Assembly: GCA_017434455.1 (NCBI GenBank)
Contig: JAFRFG010000063.1
Coordinates: forward strand, 1-36,464
Source: Thermoguttaceae bacterium
GTDB taxonomy: Bacteria; Planctomycetota; Planctomycetia; Pirellulales; Thermoguttaceae
DNA length: 36,464 nucleotides
Direction of reading: 5' to 3'
The first letter of the stretch is position 1; each line of letters opens with the position of its first letter. A program made the position numbers and the translations under genes. Below are positions 1-8,182 of the stretch, in pieces. Below the pieces are notes generated by a model that had not been told where the DNA came from, searched no databases, and saw only the letters and a list, made by a program, of their open reading frames with translations.

Positions 1-786
1 GAGATCGGCCCGATGGGGTGCAGCGAGTGCCCCGACATCTTCGAACTGCCGGTCGACGGCGACAAGCAGAACATGAAGTGGGTCTTCTGGGGGGCCGACG
101 GAAACTACATCATCGGGACATTCGACGGGAAGAGCTTTACCCGCGAGGAGGGGCCCTACCGCTCGAAGTACGGCGGGAACGACTACGCGGCGCAGAGCTA
201 CTTCGGTCTGCCCGACGGCCGGCGGGTTCAATTCGCCTGGATGAACGGCACCCAGTACCCCGGCATGCCGTTCAATCAGCAGTTCAGCGTCCCCCGCGAG
301 CTGACGCTCAAGAGCACCGCCGACGGGATCCGTCTGGCGTTTGCCCCGGTCCGTGAGCTGGAGACCCTGCGCGGGGAGCAGATTTCCCTCGAAGCCCAAA
401 CGGCCGAGGAAGTGACGGCCGGCGGGTTGTCCGACTGCTTCGACGCCGAGCTCACCATCGATGTCTCGAACCAGGCACCGATCGAAATCGCGTTCTCCTC
501 GACCAAGATCGTGTACGATCCCGTCAAGGGGCTGGTCAATGGAATGGTGCCGCTTGTGCCGGTCGACGGCAAAATCAAGCTGCGTCTGGTCGTCGACCGG
601 ATGTCGTACGAACTGTTCGCCGCCGACGGGGTCGCCGAACTGACCCAGGGCTTCGTCCCGACCGACGAGGCGCTCAGCGAAGCGTCCTTCCACCGTAACA
701 CGCTGCGTGTCCGGGCTCAGGAATCGGGAAAGACCGTCACGGTCGACTCGGCCAATATCTGGCTGCTCGATTCGGTCTGGAAGTAA
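1..786 (+). CDS. GH32 family glycoside hydrolase, C-terminal part (5' end outside window)
   Basis: The reading frame is open from base 1, so the gene starts upstream of the window. The visible 261 codons cover the last part of a GH32 beta-propeller and the C-terminal beta-sandwich. The GH32 general acid/base motif is present as S-E-C-P-D, with the Glu at bases 25-27, matching the family ECP motif. The segment aligns without any indel to bases 2376-3161 of the next gene, so the two are tandem paralogs. GH32 enzymes hydrolyse beta-fructosides such as levan, inulin or sucrose. By analogy with its complete neighbour it is probably secreted. The methionine at base 13 is internal, because codons before it match the neighbour's coding sequence. 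Family assignment is firm; substrate is not known. Confidence 0.9.
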   Translation, partial: EIGPMGCSECPDIFELPVDGDKQNMKWVFWGADGNYIIGTFDGKSFTREEGPYRSKYGGNDYAAQSYFGLPDGRRVQFAWMNGTQYPGMPFNQQFSVPRELTLKSTADGIRLAFAPVRELETLRGEQISLEAQTAEEVTAGGLSDCFDAELTIDVSNQAPIEIAFSSTKIVYDPVKGLVNGMVPLVPVDGKIKLRLVVDRMSYELFAADGVAELTQGFVPTDEALSEASFHRNTLRVRAQESGKTVTVDSANIWLLDSVWK

Positions 787-820
787 CGGTTTCGCCGCTT
801 AGAGAAACCTTCGCTTGAAG

Positions 821-864
821 CGGCCTTTGGCGGAAACAACTTTCCCGCCAAAGGCCGTTTTTTT
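821..864 (+). terminator. Rho-independent terminator after first GH32 gene
   Basis: A perfect 13-bp stem (821-833 with 845-857, core GGCCTTTGGCGG) with an 11-nt loop is followed by seven T residues at 858-864. It lies 34 bases after the GH32 stop codon. Almost the same stem follows the second GH32 gene, so it belonged to the duplicated unit. Confidence 0.9.
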
Positions 865-876
865 CGATCGGGGAAA

Positions 877-906
877 TTCGACAAGCACCTTCTCTTCCGG
901 TATGAT
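877..906 (+). promoter_or_regulatory. Sigma-70-like promoter for second GH32 gene
   Basis: TTCGAC (877-882) and TATGAT (901-906) are separated by 18 bases. The pair sits just downstream of the first GH32 terminator and about 75 bases before the second GH32 start, so the copies appear to be separate transcription units. Predicted by eye only. Confidence 0.5.
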
Positions 907-980
907 TCCCTCATGGGGGAAAGACAGTTCCCCCGCGAAAGAGCCAAAAAAACAACCTCTACGGCCAAAAGGTGTCTTCC

Positions 981-3161
981 ATGCTGCGTCGCTGTTTCAT
1001 TTTTCTTATTCTCCTGGGGCTCGCCTCGGTTCTTCGCGCCGAGTCGGCGGACGGCGATCTGGTCATCGCCGACTTCAACCACGGCTACGGCGGCTGGACG
1101 GCCGAAGGGGGGGCCTTCGGAGAAGCGCCGGTGGCCGGCACCTTAGATTGCCAGCTGAAGGTCGACGGTTTTGTCGGTGAGGGGCTGGTTAATTCCTATC
1201 TTGGCGGGGACGGCACGGTCGGGACACTCACCTCGCCGCCGTTCACCATCCAGCGCGCCTACATTAATTTCCTCATCGGCGGGGGCGGCGACAGCGAGGA
1301 CCTCTATATGGCGCTGGTCGTCGACGGGAAAGAAGTTCTGCGCGCCGCCGCCCTGACCTGGGGGAATGAGCTCCTGCGCCCCGCCTACTGGGATGTCCGC
1401 CCCTGGGCGGGAAAAGAGGCGGTTTTAAAGATCGTCGACGCGGCGACCGGCCGCTGGGGACATATCAACGTCGACGAAATCGTGCAGTCCGACCGGTACC
1501 GCGGGACAGACGCGGCGGTGACGGTGCCGCCGCGGGTCGAGAAAGTCCGCGTCATCGAGCCGAAAGAGCGTTTCCTCCTGATCCCGGGCGGCTGCGGCAA
1601 TAAAAAGACCAAGCTGCGGGTCGAGGTCGACGGCCAGAAGATCCGAGATATCGACCTGGTCCTTGCGAGGAGCCAAGAGGATATCCATTTTTTCGGAACC
1701 CTCGACGTGTCCCCATGGAAGGGCAAAAAAGTGGCTTTATGTGCCGAGCATATCCCCGAAAACAGCGAAGCGCTCGATTGGATCATCGAATCGAACGAAC
1801 CGGCCGACATGGCCGTCGCCTACAACGAAAAGTACCGTCCGCAGTTCCACTTCGCCCCGCGCCGCGGCTGGATGAATGACCCGAACGGTCTGGTCTGGGA
1901 CGGCGAAAAATATCACCTCTTCTTCCAGCACAACCCCTTCTCGGTTCACTGGTGGAATATGAGCTGGGGTCACGCCACCAGCACCGACCTGTTCCATTGG
2001 CAGGAGTCGTACGACCCCATTTGCCCCGATCAGCTCGGAGATATCTTCTCCGGTTCGGCGGTTCTCGACCGGGGGAACAGTTCGGGACTGGCTCCCGAGG
2101 GGACCGATCCGCTGATCGCCTTCTATACGTCGTACGGTCCGAACGCCCGTCCGGCGGTCGAAGCGACACAGTCGATGGCCTGGTCAATCGACAAGGGAGC
2201 GACCTGGACAAAGTATGAGGACAACCCGGTGGTGAAACATATCCTCGGCGGGAACCGTGACCCGATGGTGTTCCGTTACGAACCGGACAATATCTGGATC
2301 ATGGCGCTGTACCTCGACGGCGAGCAGTTCGCGCTGCTGCGCTCCGATAACCTACTGCGGTGGGAACAGATCTGCGAGATCGGCCCGACGGGGTTCAGCG
2401 AGCTGCCCGATATCTTCGAACTGCCGGTCGACGGCGACAAACAGAACAAGAAGTGGGTCTTCTGGGGACCGGACGGGAACTACATCATCGGGACATTTGA
2501 CGGGAAGAGTTTTACCCGCCAGGAGGGTCCCTATCGTTCGATGTACGGCGGGAACGACTACTCGGGGCATAGCTTCTCCGGTCTGCCCGACGACCGGCGG
2601 GTTCAAATTGCCTGGATGAAAGGCGGCCAGTACCCCGGCATGCCGTTCAACCAACAGTTCAGTGTCCCCCGCGAGCTGACGCTCAAGAGCACCGCCGACG
2701 GGATCCGTCTGGCCTTTGCCCCGGTCCGTGAGCTGGAGACCCTGCGCCGTGAGCAAATTTCCCTCGAAGCCCAAACGGCCGAAGAAGTGACGGCCGGCGG
2801 GCTGTCCGACTGCTTCGACGCGGAGCTTACCATTGATGTCTCAAACCGGGTGCCGATCGAAATCGCGTTCTCCTCGACCAAGATCGTGTACGATCCCGCC
2901 AAGGGGTTGGTCAACGGAATACTCCCGCTTGTGCCGGTCGACGGCAAAATCACGCTGCGACTGGTCGTCGACCGGATGTCGTACGAACTGTTCGCCGCCG
3001 ACGGCCTCGCCGAACTGACCCAATGCTTCGTCCCGACCGACGAGGCGCTGACCGAAGCGTCTTTCCACCGCAACACGTTCACTGTCCGGGCGCTGGAATC
3101 GGGAAAAACCGTCACGGTCGACTCGGCCGATATCTGGCTGCTCGATTCGGTCTGGAAGTAG
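981..3161 (+). CDS. Secreted GH32 glycoside hydrolase with N-terminal accessory domains
   Basis: This 726-residue protein begins with a Sec signal peptide (about residues 1-22). Residues about 25-175 form a beta-rich region of the kind found before GH32 domains in planctomycetes (GGGG, WGHINVDEIVQSD). Residues about 180-275 resemble the DUF4980-type linker domain. The GH32 propeller starts near 285 with WMNDPNG (nucleophile Asp300), continues with RDP (Arg426-Asp427) and an acid/base motif E-L-P-D (Glu474), where most family members have ECP. A C-terminal beta-sandwich follows. The protein should hydrolyse beta-fructosides outside the cytoplasm. ATG at 981 is preferred over the in-frame GTG at 972, because AAAAGGTG sits at suitable spacing before it. 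It has its own promoter and terminator. Substrate is unresolved. Confidence 0.92.
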   Translation: MLRRCFIFLILLGLASVLRAESADGDLVIADFNHGYGGWTAEGGAFGEAPVAGTLDCQLKVDGFVGEGLVNSYLGGDGTVGTLTSPPFTIQRAYINFLIGGGGDSEDLYMALVVDGKEVLRAAALTWGNELLRPAYWDVRPWAGKEAVLKIVDAATGRWGHINVDEIVQSDRYRGTDAAVTVPPRVEKVRVIEPKERFLLIPGGCGNKKTKLRVEVDGQKIRDIDLVLARSQEDIHFFGTLDVSPWKGKKVALCAEHIPENSEALDWIIESNEPADMAVAYNEKYRPQFHFAPRRGWMNDPNGLVWDGEKYHLFFQHNPFSVHWWNMSWGHATSTDLFHWQESYDPICPDQLGDIFSGSAVLDRGNSSGLAPEGTDPLIAFYTSYGPNARPAVEATQSMAWSIDKGATWTKYEDNPVVKHILGGNRDPMVFRYEPDNIWIMALYLDGEQFALLRSDNLLRWEQICEIGPTGFSELPDIFELPVDGDKQNKKWVFWGPDGNYIIGTFDGKSFTRQEGPYRSMYGGNDYSGHSFSGLPDDRRVQIAWMKGGQYPGMPFNQQFSVPRELTLKSTADGIRLAFAPVRELETLRREQISLEAQTAEEVTAGGLSDCFDAELTIDVSNRVPIEIAFSSTKIVYDPAKGLVNGILPLVPVDGKITLRLVVDRMSYELFAADGLAELTQCFVPTDEALTEASFHRNTFTVRALESGKTVTVDSADIWLLDSVWK

Positions 3162-3196
3162 CGATTCGGCAACCTGGAGAAACCTTAGCTTGAAAA

Positions 3197-3241
3197 GGCC
3201 TTTGGCGCGGAAGGAAATTTCCCGCCAAAGGCCGTTTTTTT
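3197..3241 (+). terminator. Rho-independent terminator after second GH32 gene
   Basis: The 11-bp stem GGCCTTTGGCG (3197-3207) pairs with 3223-3233 and is followed by seven T residues at 3235-3241. It is a near copy of the terminator at 821-864. The upstream flank has AAAA on the plus strand, so weak activity on the minus strand for the converging BNR operon is possible. Confidence 0.88.
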
Positions 3242-3299
3242 GCAAAATCAGCCGGTCTTCACCCCTATTATTATAGATAGCGGGGAGGAGAAAAACGGC

Positions 3300-4484
3300 T
3301 CACTTGCGGTTCGTCCGCACAATAATGTGCAGACGGCTTTTGGGGGAAACGAGTTTTCCGGCCTTGATATCCTCCTCGGTGAACCGATCGAGGATCTCCT
3401 CCCCCACACCGGTGCGATCGTAGTCGTGGATCGCGTAGATCATCCCGTCCGGCCCTTCGCAGGCATTGGGGTAGGAAGGCAATTCACGCATATCGAGCTC
3501 GAGCTTATAGGGGAAGGTTTCACCGTCGTCCTCCGACAGGTAGGCGATGATATCCCGGCGCGAGGTCTGGACATCGAGAGGACCGTTTTTGATCAGCAGG
3601 ACATTTCCCGATTTTAAGCGGGTAAAGTAAAAACGCGCGCTGGGGTTCTTCAGGGGGCCGGGGTGAACCGCGCTCCAGGTCTTCCCGCCGTCGAGCGACT
3701 CGGACTCGGCCAGACCGCTGGTGACACGCGTTAAAAGCCGAAGGGTATGGTCGTTTTTCTCGATCGCCATCATCTCCGAGAACGACAGTTCCCCCTGCGG
3801 GGTGGGGACGCTCGCCAGGTAGTTCCAGCTCTCCCCCCGGTCGGTCGATCGGTAGACGCTGGCCCCCAGCGGGGGGGCCGGACGATGGAACCACTCCGGC
3901 GGGTTATCGCCGCCGCTGATCCAGTCCCAGTTCTCGACAAACAGCAGCCAGTCCCCGTTGGAGGTCACCAGCGGTTCGTTCTTCATCACGCCGTCGCACA
4001 ACCGCCGGGGAGCGTGCCAGGGAGAATCGGCGCGATCGGGATCGTCGCAGACCATCGCCCAAACGCCCCCGCGGCCGTCCCAGTAGTTGTAGACCTGGGC
4101 AAAGAACCACCACAGACGTCCCTGGGGGTCAATCCACAGACCGGGATCCAGCGTCCGAACCGGACCGTCGGGATCGAGCGCGAAGATCGGTTCCGACCAA
4201 GTCTCCCCGGCGTCGTCACTGGTGAACAAATCGACGAAGTTGTCGTTATCTTCGTCCTTGCCGCCGGACATGATCGAGACCCACAGCCGCCCGGAGGGGG
4301 AAACGGCAATCGACGGGGCCGCCTCGTAACAGCGCGCAGCGTGGTGCCCATACCGCTGCGGGGCAGGAGACTCGATTTTTGGGGGAATCAGCGACAGATC
4401 CCCCACGGGGACTTCCTCGGCACCGGCAGCCGCCGTGAAGGAAAACAACGCCAAAAGAAAGGCAAAACGAAAGAAAAACGGCAT
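3300..4484 (-). CDS. Secreted BNR-repeat (sialidase-superfamily) protein, copy 1
   Basis: This 394-residue protein has a Sec signal peptide (residues 1-22, ending near AAAGA). It has four Asp-box motifs of the sialidase/BNR fold: SDDAGETW (89-96), STDRGESW (213-220), SLDGGKTW (263-270) and SEDDGETF (317-324). Conserved KNEPLV and HDYDR segments fit the BNR_2 branch seen in planctomycetes. The family includes exo-alpha-sialidases but also proteins of unknown substrate, so sialidase activity is an inference. The start at 4484 is chosen because GGAGGT lies eight bases before that ATG, and the signal peptide starts there. It is the downstream gene of a two-gene minus-strand unit, 95 bases after its paralog, and converges on the GH32 terminator. 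Confidence 0.85.
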   Translation of the reverse strand: MPFFFRFAFLLALFSFTAAAGAEEVPVGDLSLIPPKIESPAPQRYGHHAARCYEAAPSIAVSPSGRLWVSIMSGGKDEDNDNFVDLFTSDDAGETWSEPIFALDPDGPVRTLDPGLWIDPQGRLWWFFAQVYNYWDGRGGVWAMVCDDPDRADSPWHAPRRLCDGVMKNEPLVTSNGDWLLFVENWDWISGGDNPPEWFHRPAPPLGASVYRSTDRGESWNYLASVPTPQGELSFSEMMAIEKNDHTLRLLTRVTSGLAESESLDGGKTWSAVHPGPLKNPSARFYFTRLKSGNVLLIKNGPLDVQTSRRDIIAYLSEDDGETFPYKLELDMRELPSYPNACEGPDGMIYAIHDYDRTGVGEEILDRFTEEDIKAGKLVSPKSRLHIIVRTNRK

Positions 4485-4536
4485 CGGGGAGACCTCCGTT
4501 CGGCAACAGTATGGGGGATGACGATACAACCGTGCC

Positions 4537-4564
4537 CCCTCCCCCGCTGGAGGCGGGGAGAGGG
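4537..4564. other. GC-rich intergenic hairpin between BNR genes
   Basis: CCCTCCCCCGC (4537-4547) pairs with GCGGGGAGAGGG (4553-4564) with one bulged A and a five-base loop. There is no T-tract on either strand, so it is not a classic terminator. It could stabilise mRNA ends or be a short palindromic repeat. No second copy was seen in this window. Confidence 0.4.
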
Positions 4565-4579
4565 AGAGAAAAAACGGAT

Positions 4580-5764
4580 TTACTTGCAGTTCGTTCGAAT
4601 AATGATATGCAGGCGGCTGTTGGGGGAAACGAGTTTTCCGGCCTTGATATCCTCTTCGGTGAACCGATCGAGGATCACTTCCCCCGCGCCGGTGCGATCG
4701 TAATCGTGGATCGCGTAGATCATCCCGTCCGTCCCCTGGCAGGCATTGGGGTAGGAAGGCAATTCACGCATATCGAGCTCGAGCTTATAGGGGAAGGTCT
4801 CGCCGTCGTCCTCCGACAGGTAGGCGATGATATCCCGGCGCGAGGTCTGGACATCAAGAGGACCGTTTTTGATCAACAGGACATTCCCCGATTTCAGACG
4901 GGCAAAGTAAAAACGCGAGGAGGGGTTCTTCAAGGGACCGGGATGAACCGCGCTCCAAGACTTCCCTCCATCGAGCGACTCGGATTCGACCAGGCCGCTG
5001 TTGACGCGCATTAAAAGACGCAAAGTATGGTCGCTTTTCTCGATCGCCATCATCTCCGAGAACGACAGTTCCTCCTTCGGGGTGGGGATGCTCGCCAGGT
5101 AGTTCCAGGTCTCCCCCTGATCGGTCGATCGGTAGACGCTGGCCCCCAGCGGGGGATCCGGGCGATGGAACCACTCGGGCGGGTTATTGTCTTTGCGGAT
5201 CCAGTCCCAATGCTCGACGAACATCAGCCAATCCCCCTCGGAGGTCACCAGCGGTTCGTTCTTCATCAAGCCGTCGCACAGCCGCCGGGGAGCGTGCCAG
5301 GGGGAATCGGCGCGGTCGGGCTGGTCGCAGACCATCGCCCACAGTCCCCCTCGGCCATCCCAGAAGTCGTAGATTTGGGCAAAGAACCACCACAGACGTC
5401 CCTGCGGGTCGACCCACAGACCGGGATCGATCGTTCGAACCGGCCCGTCGGTATCCAGCGCGAAGAGCGGTTCGGACCAAGTTTCCCCGGCATCGCCGCT
5501 GGTGAGCAAATCAACGTAGTTGTTGATATCCTCGTCCTTGCCGCCGGTCATGATCGAGACCCAAAGCCGCCCGGAAGGGGAAACGGCGATCGACGGGACC
5601 CCCTCGTAGGGGCGCGGGGCGTGGTTCTGATACCGCGCCGCCACGGGAGAGTCGGTCTTGGGGGGAACCAGCGACAGCTCCCCCACGGGAACGTCCTCGG
5701 CGCCGGCAGATACCGGAACGAATAACAACATCAAAACGAAGAGGAAACGAATGGGAAACGACAT
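4580..5764 (-). CDS. Secreted BNR-repeat (sialidase-superfamily) protein, copy 2
   Basis: This 394-residue protein is colinear with its neighbour at 3300-4484 with no length change. It has a Sec signal peptide (residues 1-22) and Asp boxes at the same positions: SGDAGETW (89-96), STDQGETW (213-220), SLDGGKSW (263-270) and SEDDGETF (317-324). The N-terminal third is more divergent than the last 90 residues, where the two copies are nearly the same. The start at 5764 follows GGAGG at eight bases, so longer upstream starts are rejected. It is the first gene of the minus-strand pair, and a TTGACC-N17-AACAAT promoter lies upstream. Function is probably glycan cleavage or binding outside the cell, as for copy 1. 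Confidence 0.85.
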   Translation of the reverse strand: MSFPIRFLFVLMLLFVPVSAGAEDVPVGELSLVPPKTDSPVAARYQNHAPRPYEGVPSIAVSPSGRLWVSIMTGGKDEDINNYVDLLTSGDAGETWSEPLFALDTDGPVRTIDPGLWVDPQGRLWWFFAQIYDFWDGRGGLWAMVCDQPDRADSPWHAPRRLCDGLMKNEPLVTSEGDWLMFVEHWDWIRKDNNPPEWFHRPDPPLGASVYRSTDQGETWNYLASIPTPKEELSFSEMMAIEKSDHTLRLLMRVNSGLVESESLDGGKSWSAVHPGPLKNPSSRFYFARLKSGNVLLIKNGPLDVQTSRRDIIAYLSEDDGETFPYKLELDMRELPSYPNACQGTDGMIYAIHDYDRTGAGEVILDRFTEEDIKAGKLVSPNSRLHIIIRTNCK

Positions 5765-5840
5765 GGAAAGGCCCTCCGAAAGGCAGCGGCATTGGGGATA
5801 ACGGTGGGAGCGCGGCGGCAAGAGCCCCGCTCCGACGGTT

Positions 5841-5869
5841 ATTGTTGCCAGAACATAGCGCCGGGTCAA
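5841..5869 (-). promoter_or_regulatory. Sigma-70-like promoter for BNR gene pair
   Basis: On the minus strand TTGACC (5869-5864) is followed after 17 bases by AACAAT (5846-5841), about 75 bases upstream of the BNR copy 2 start. The -35 element and spacing are good; the -10 matches four of six positions. Confidence 0.5.
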
Positions 5870-5924
5870 GACGGCGCGGAAAAAGCCCGAGACGGCCTGA
5901 ATCTGTGTACTTTTCCCCTCCGAA

Positions 5925-5933
5925 TGGTATAAT
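5925..5933 (+). promoter_or_regulatory. Extended -10 promoter for NYN-DUF2325 gene
   Basis: TGGTATAAT is a consensus extended -10 element (TG at 5925-5926, TATAAT at 5928-5933). No convincing -35 is seen 17 bases upstream, as expected for extended -10 promoters. The predicted transcript would start near 5940, next to a small hairpin (5945-5949 with 5957-5961). An AT-rich leader then runs to the start codon at 6007. Confidence 0.6.
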
Positions 5934-6006
5934 TACCGTTGGGAGAGATTCAAATGATCTCCTCTTCCATTTTTAAAAAACTTTAATAACGAAAGTAGGT
6001 GTAGTT

Positions 6007-8094
6007 ATGACGCAAGAAAAGAAAAAACGACGTGCTGAAATAGTCCTCACAGGTGAATTCCTTGAGCAGATTCCTATTTCGGTCCAAGATCTCGCCGGTC
6101 ATGTCTATGATTACTGCAGCGACCAGGGGGCGGTTCTTCATCGATGCCGGGCGTTTCTTCAAACAGATAAATTTTCCTTCGCTAAAGAGCTCTTTGAAGC
6201 GGGCTTCGAGGTGATACCATCCGAAAACGAGGCCTCCGATTTAGCCGTTTGCGCCCTCCTTTCGGCGCTGGGGAACAATCCTCCCGACGAGCTTATCCTC
6301 GGTGCCGGAAGCCGTCTGTCCGGCCAGCTGCTCACCGCGCTGGAAAATCGGGTCTTGCGAACCATCATTGCCGCGGAACCGGCGGACATTCATCAAAAGG
6401 CCGACTATGTTCTGGACCTGACCGGCGGTACGCTCGATTCCTTAAGCGATGAGGAAACCGGCGGCGCTCCCGTTATGGACGAGGCCGAAGAACAACGCCT
6501 GCGCGCCGAGGAAGCTCACCGAGCCGAAATGGCCCGTTTGGCCCGGCTGATCACCACCGAGGGGTGGGCCGAGGAACTGACCGAGATCGTGAAGAAACAC
6601 AACCTCTCGTTCCCCGCTCTGCGCGCCATCGACGAGCTGAGGCCGAAGTTCCCCGAGCAGGCCGATTTGTTCCGCGACCAACGCGAGATTCTCCGGAAGA
6701 ATCTCCCCGACGATCTGCGCTGGGTCGACGAAAACCACAGCGGGGTGACCATCCCGATGCTCTATCACCGCGATGCCCCCGTCGTTCAGCCGGTCTCCGC
6801 CGCCGAGGCGATTGGGCTGATCAACATCGGTTCGGCCCGAAGCGAACCGCCCGCGAAACAAGCCGATCCCCCGATCAACTATCGGACACAGGAGGTGAGT
6901 TTCTCGGACATCGCCGAGCGGGCCGCGATTCTTGCCGATGCCTGTCGCTGGAAGTGCGACCGCCTCGAGTTGGAGAGAACCGGTGCCGACTACAAAGAAC
7001 ATATCCGTCCCAAAGAAGAGGAGCTGAAACAGCGGGGCCGGCTCCACAACGTCTTCATCTGGATGTTCCGTCAGGATTTCAAATTCAACGACGCCCAATG
7101 GCGCGACATGGCTTTGGCCTACGACCTGCTCAGCCGCACGGCCCGGCTGATGAGCGATGTTACGCAAGCCAAGGCCTCCCGTCCCTTGCCCGAGCGTGCC
7201 GCTCAGCTGATGGCCGAAGCGATCTGCATCGTCAAGACCCAGATTTTCCATCGCGGTCTGGACCTGTCGATCGACTTCGTTCAGGGCAGCGCGTACGAAC
7301 TGGTGAAGAACTACGCCAGCGAATCCCAGACGTTTCTGCGCTGCTTGAGGATTGATGATCGTATGGAGACCGGCGAGTCCGACAGAATCCTCGCGAAAGT
7401 CGCCGAATGCCAAGAGATGCTTCAATTGTTCAGCACGAACAAAAAGAGCGTCGACGAATTGTTCAAGTCGATCGCCTACCACACCAAAAAGATCGAAGAG
7501 TCGATCAACCCCGCCTTGGAAGAAGATCACTGGAAGAAGGTCATCGAGCTGGTCACGCAGCTGTGCGACGAATACCGTCTCCCCGTTTCGAACCCGAAGC
7601 TGCGCGAGATTCTCTCCCCACTGGTCAAGATCCTTCCCGAGGAGGCCGACATCACCCCCGCCTTCGCCAATGTCATCCAGCAGATCGACATTTTTGAAGA
7701 GGAGCAGGCGAACGCCTACATCGTCGAACCGAAAAAGCCCCAAGAGCCCTCGCCCCTGGTCAAGCTGGTTCGCGGCCTGGTAAGCGGTTCGAAGATTGTC
7801 TGGATCGGCGGAACACCGATCGATCACCTTCGCAACAGGATCGAGGAGCGGTTTGAAGTCGAGATGCTTTGGGAGGAAAACGATCATGGCGATTCGCTCG
7901 ATCGCTTCACTTCGGTTCTGAACGACCCGGAAGTCAAACTCTTCCTGATCTACATTCCGTGGTGCAGCCACAAGCATTCCGAAGAATTGACACAGATCAT
8001 TCGTTCCTCGGGGAAAAGCTTTGTCCGGCTGCGCAAGGGGACCAACCCCGAGCAGATCGCCGCGGCGATTTGCCAGCAGCTGAATCTGAGCTGA
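6007..8094 (+). CDS. Cytoplasmic NYN-like (degenerate) / DUF2325-like domain protein
   Basis: This 695-residue protein has no signal peptide or membrane segment. Residues about 10-140 follow the LabA-like NYN/PIN fold pattern (EAGFEVI, then SDLAVCALLSAL, then DELILGAG, then ADYVLDL). The usual acidic residues are largely missing: the first-strand Asp is replaced (VLTGEFL, 13-19) and the SGDGDF-type loop reads GAGSRLSG (99-106). Asp78 remains. Residues about 160-590 are charged and helix-rich and I recognise no family there. Residues about 594-690 match the DUF2325 pattern: IVWIGGTP at the start, WCSHKH (Cys653, His655) in the middle, and GKSFVRLR near the end. It is a singleton between divergent and convergent genes, with a consensus promoter and a shared terminator. 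Role unknown; RNA- or nucleotide-related signalling is only a guess. Confidence 0.75.
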   Translation: MTQEKKKRRAEIVLTGEFLEQIPISVQDLAGHVYDYCSDQGAVLHRCRAFLQTDKFSFAKELFEAGFEVIPSENEASDLAVCALLSALGNNPPDELILGAGSRLSGQLLTALENRVLRTIIAAEPADIHQKADYVLDLTGGTLDSLSDEETGGAPVMDEAEEQRLRAEEAHRAEMARLARLITTEGWAEELTEIVKKHNLSFPALRAIDELRPKFPEQADLFRDQREILRKNLPDDLRWVDENHSGVTIPMLYHRDAPVVQPVSAAEAIGLINIGSARSEPPAKQADPPINYRTQEVSFSDIAERAAILADACRWKCDRLELERTGADYKEHIRPKEEELKQRGRLHNVFIWMFRQDFKFNDAQWRDMALAYDLLSRTARLMSDVTQAKASRPLPERAAQLMAEAICIVKTQIFHRGLDLSIDFVQGSAYELVKNYASESQTFLRCLRIDDRMETGESDRILAKVAECQEMLQLFSTNKKSVDELFKSIAYHTKKIEESINPALEEDHWKKVIELVTQLCDEYRLPVSNPKLREILSPLVKILPEEADITPAFANVIQQIDIFEEEQANAYIVEPKKPQEPSPLVKLVRGLVSGSKIVWIGGTPIDHLRNRIEERFEVEMLWEENDHGDSLDRFTSVLNDPEVKLFLIYIPWCSHKHSEELTQIIRSSGKSFVRLRKGTNPEQIAAAICQQLNLS

Positions 8095-8116
8095 TTCCCC
8101 CCTCCCCTGACCCGAC

Positions 8117-8148
8117 AAAAAAACACCCCGAAAACGGGGTGTTTTTTT
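8117..8148. terminator. Bidirectional Rho-independent terminator
   Basis: A perfect 14-bp stem (8117-8130 with 8135-8148), core ACACCCCG, AAAA loop, has seven A on the left and seven T on the right. It therefore works in both directions. It separates the convergent NYN-DUF2325 gene and the end of the long minus-strand operon. Confidence 0.93.
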
Positions 8149-8182
8149 GTTTCGCGGCGATTGTGGGCTTACCTGGGTGGGC

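Larger units (their letters stand above)
1..3241 (+). repeat. Tandem duplication of GH32 gene plus terminator
   Basis: Bases 1-786 align without gaps to 2376-3161 (offset 2375), and the following terminators correspond as well. Similarity is uneven. For example 301-360 and 2676-2735 differ at one base in 60, whereas the region around codons 55-75 of the first fragment differs more. This suggests an older duplication with later patchy conversion, or region-specific selection. Confidence 0.85.
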
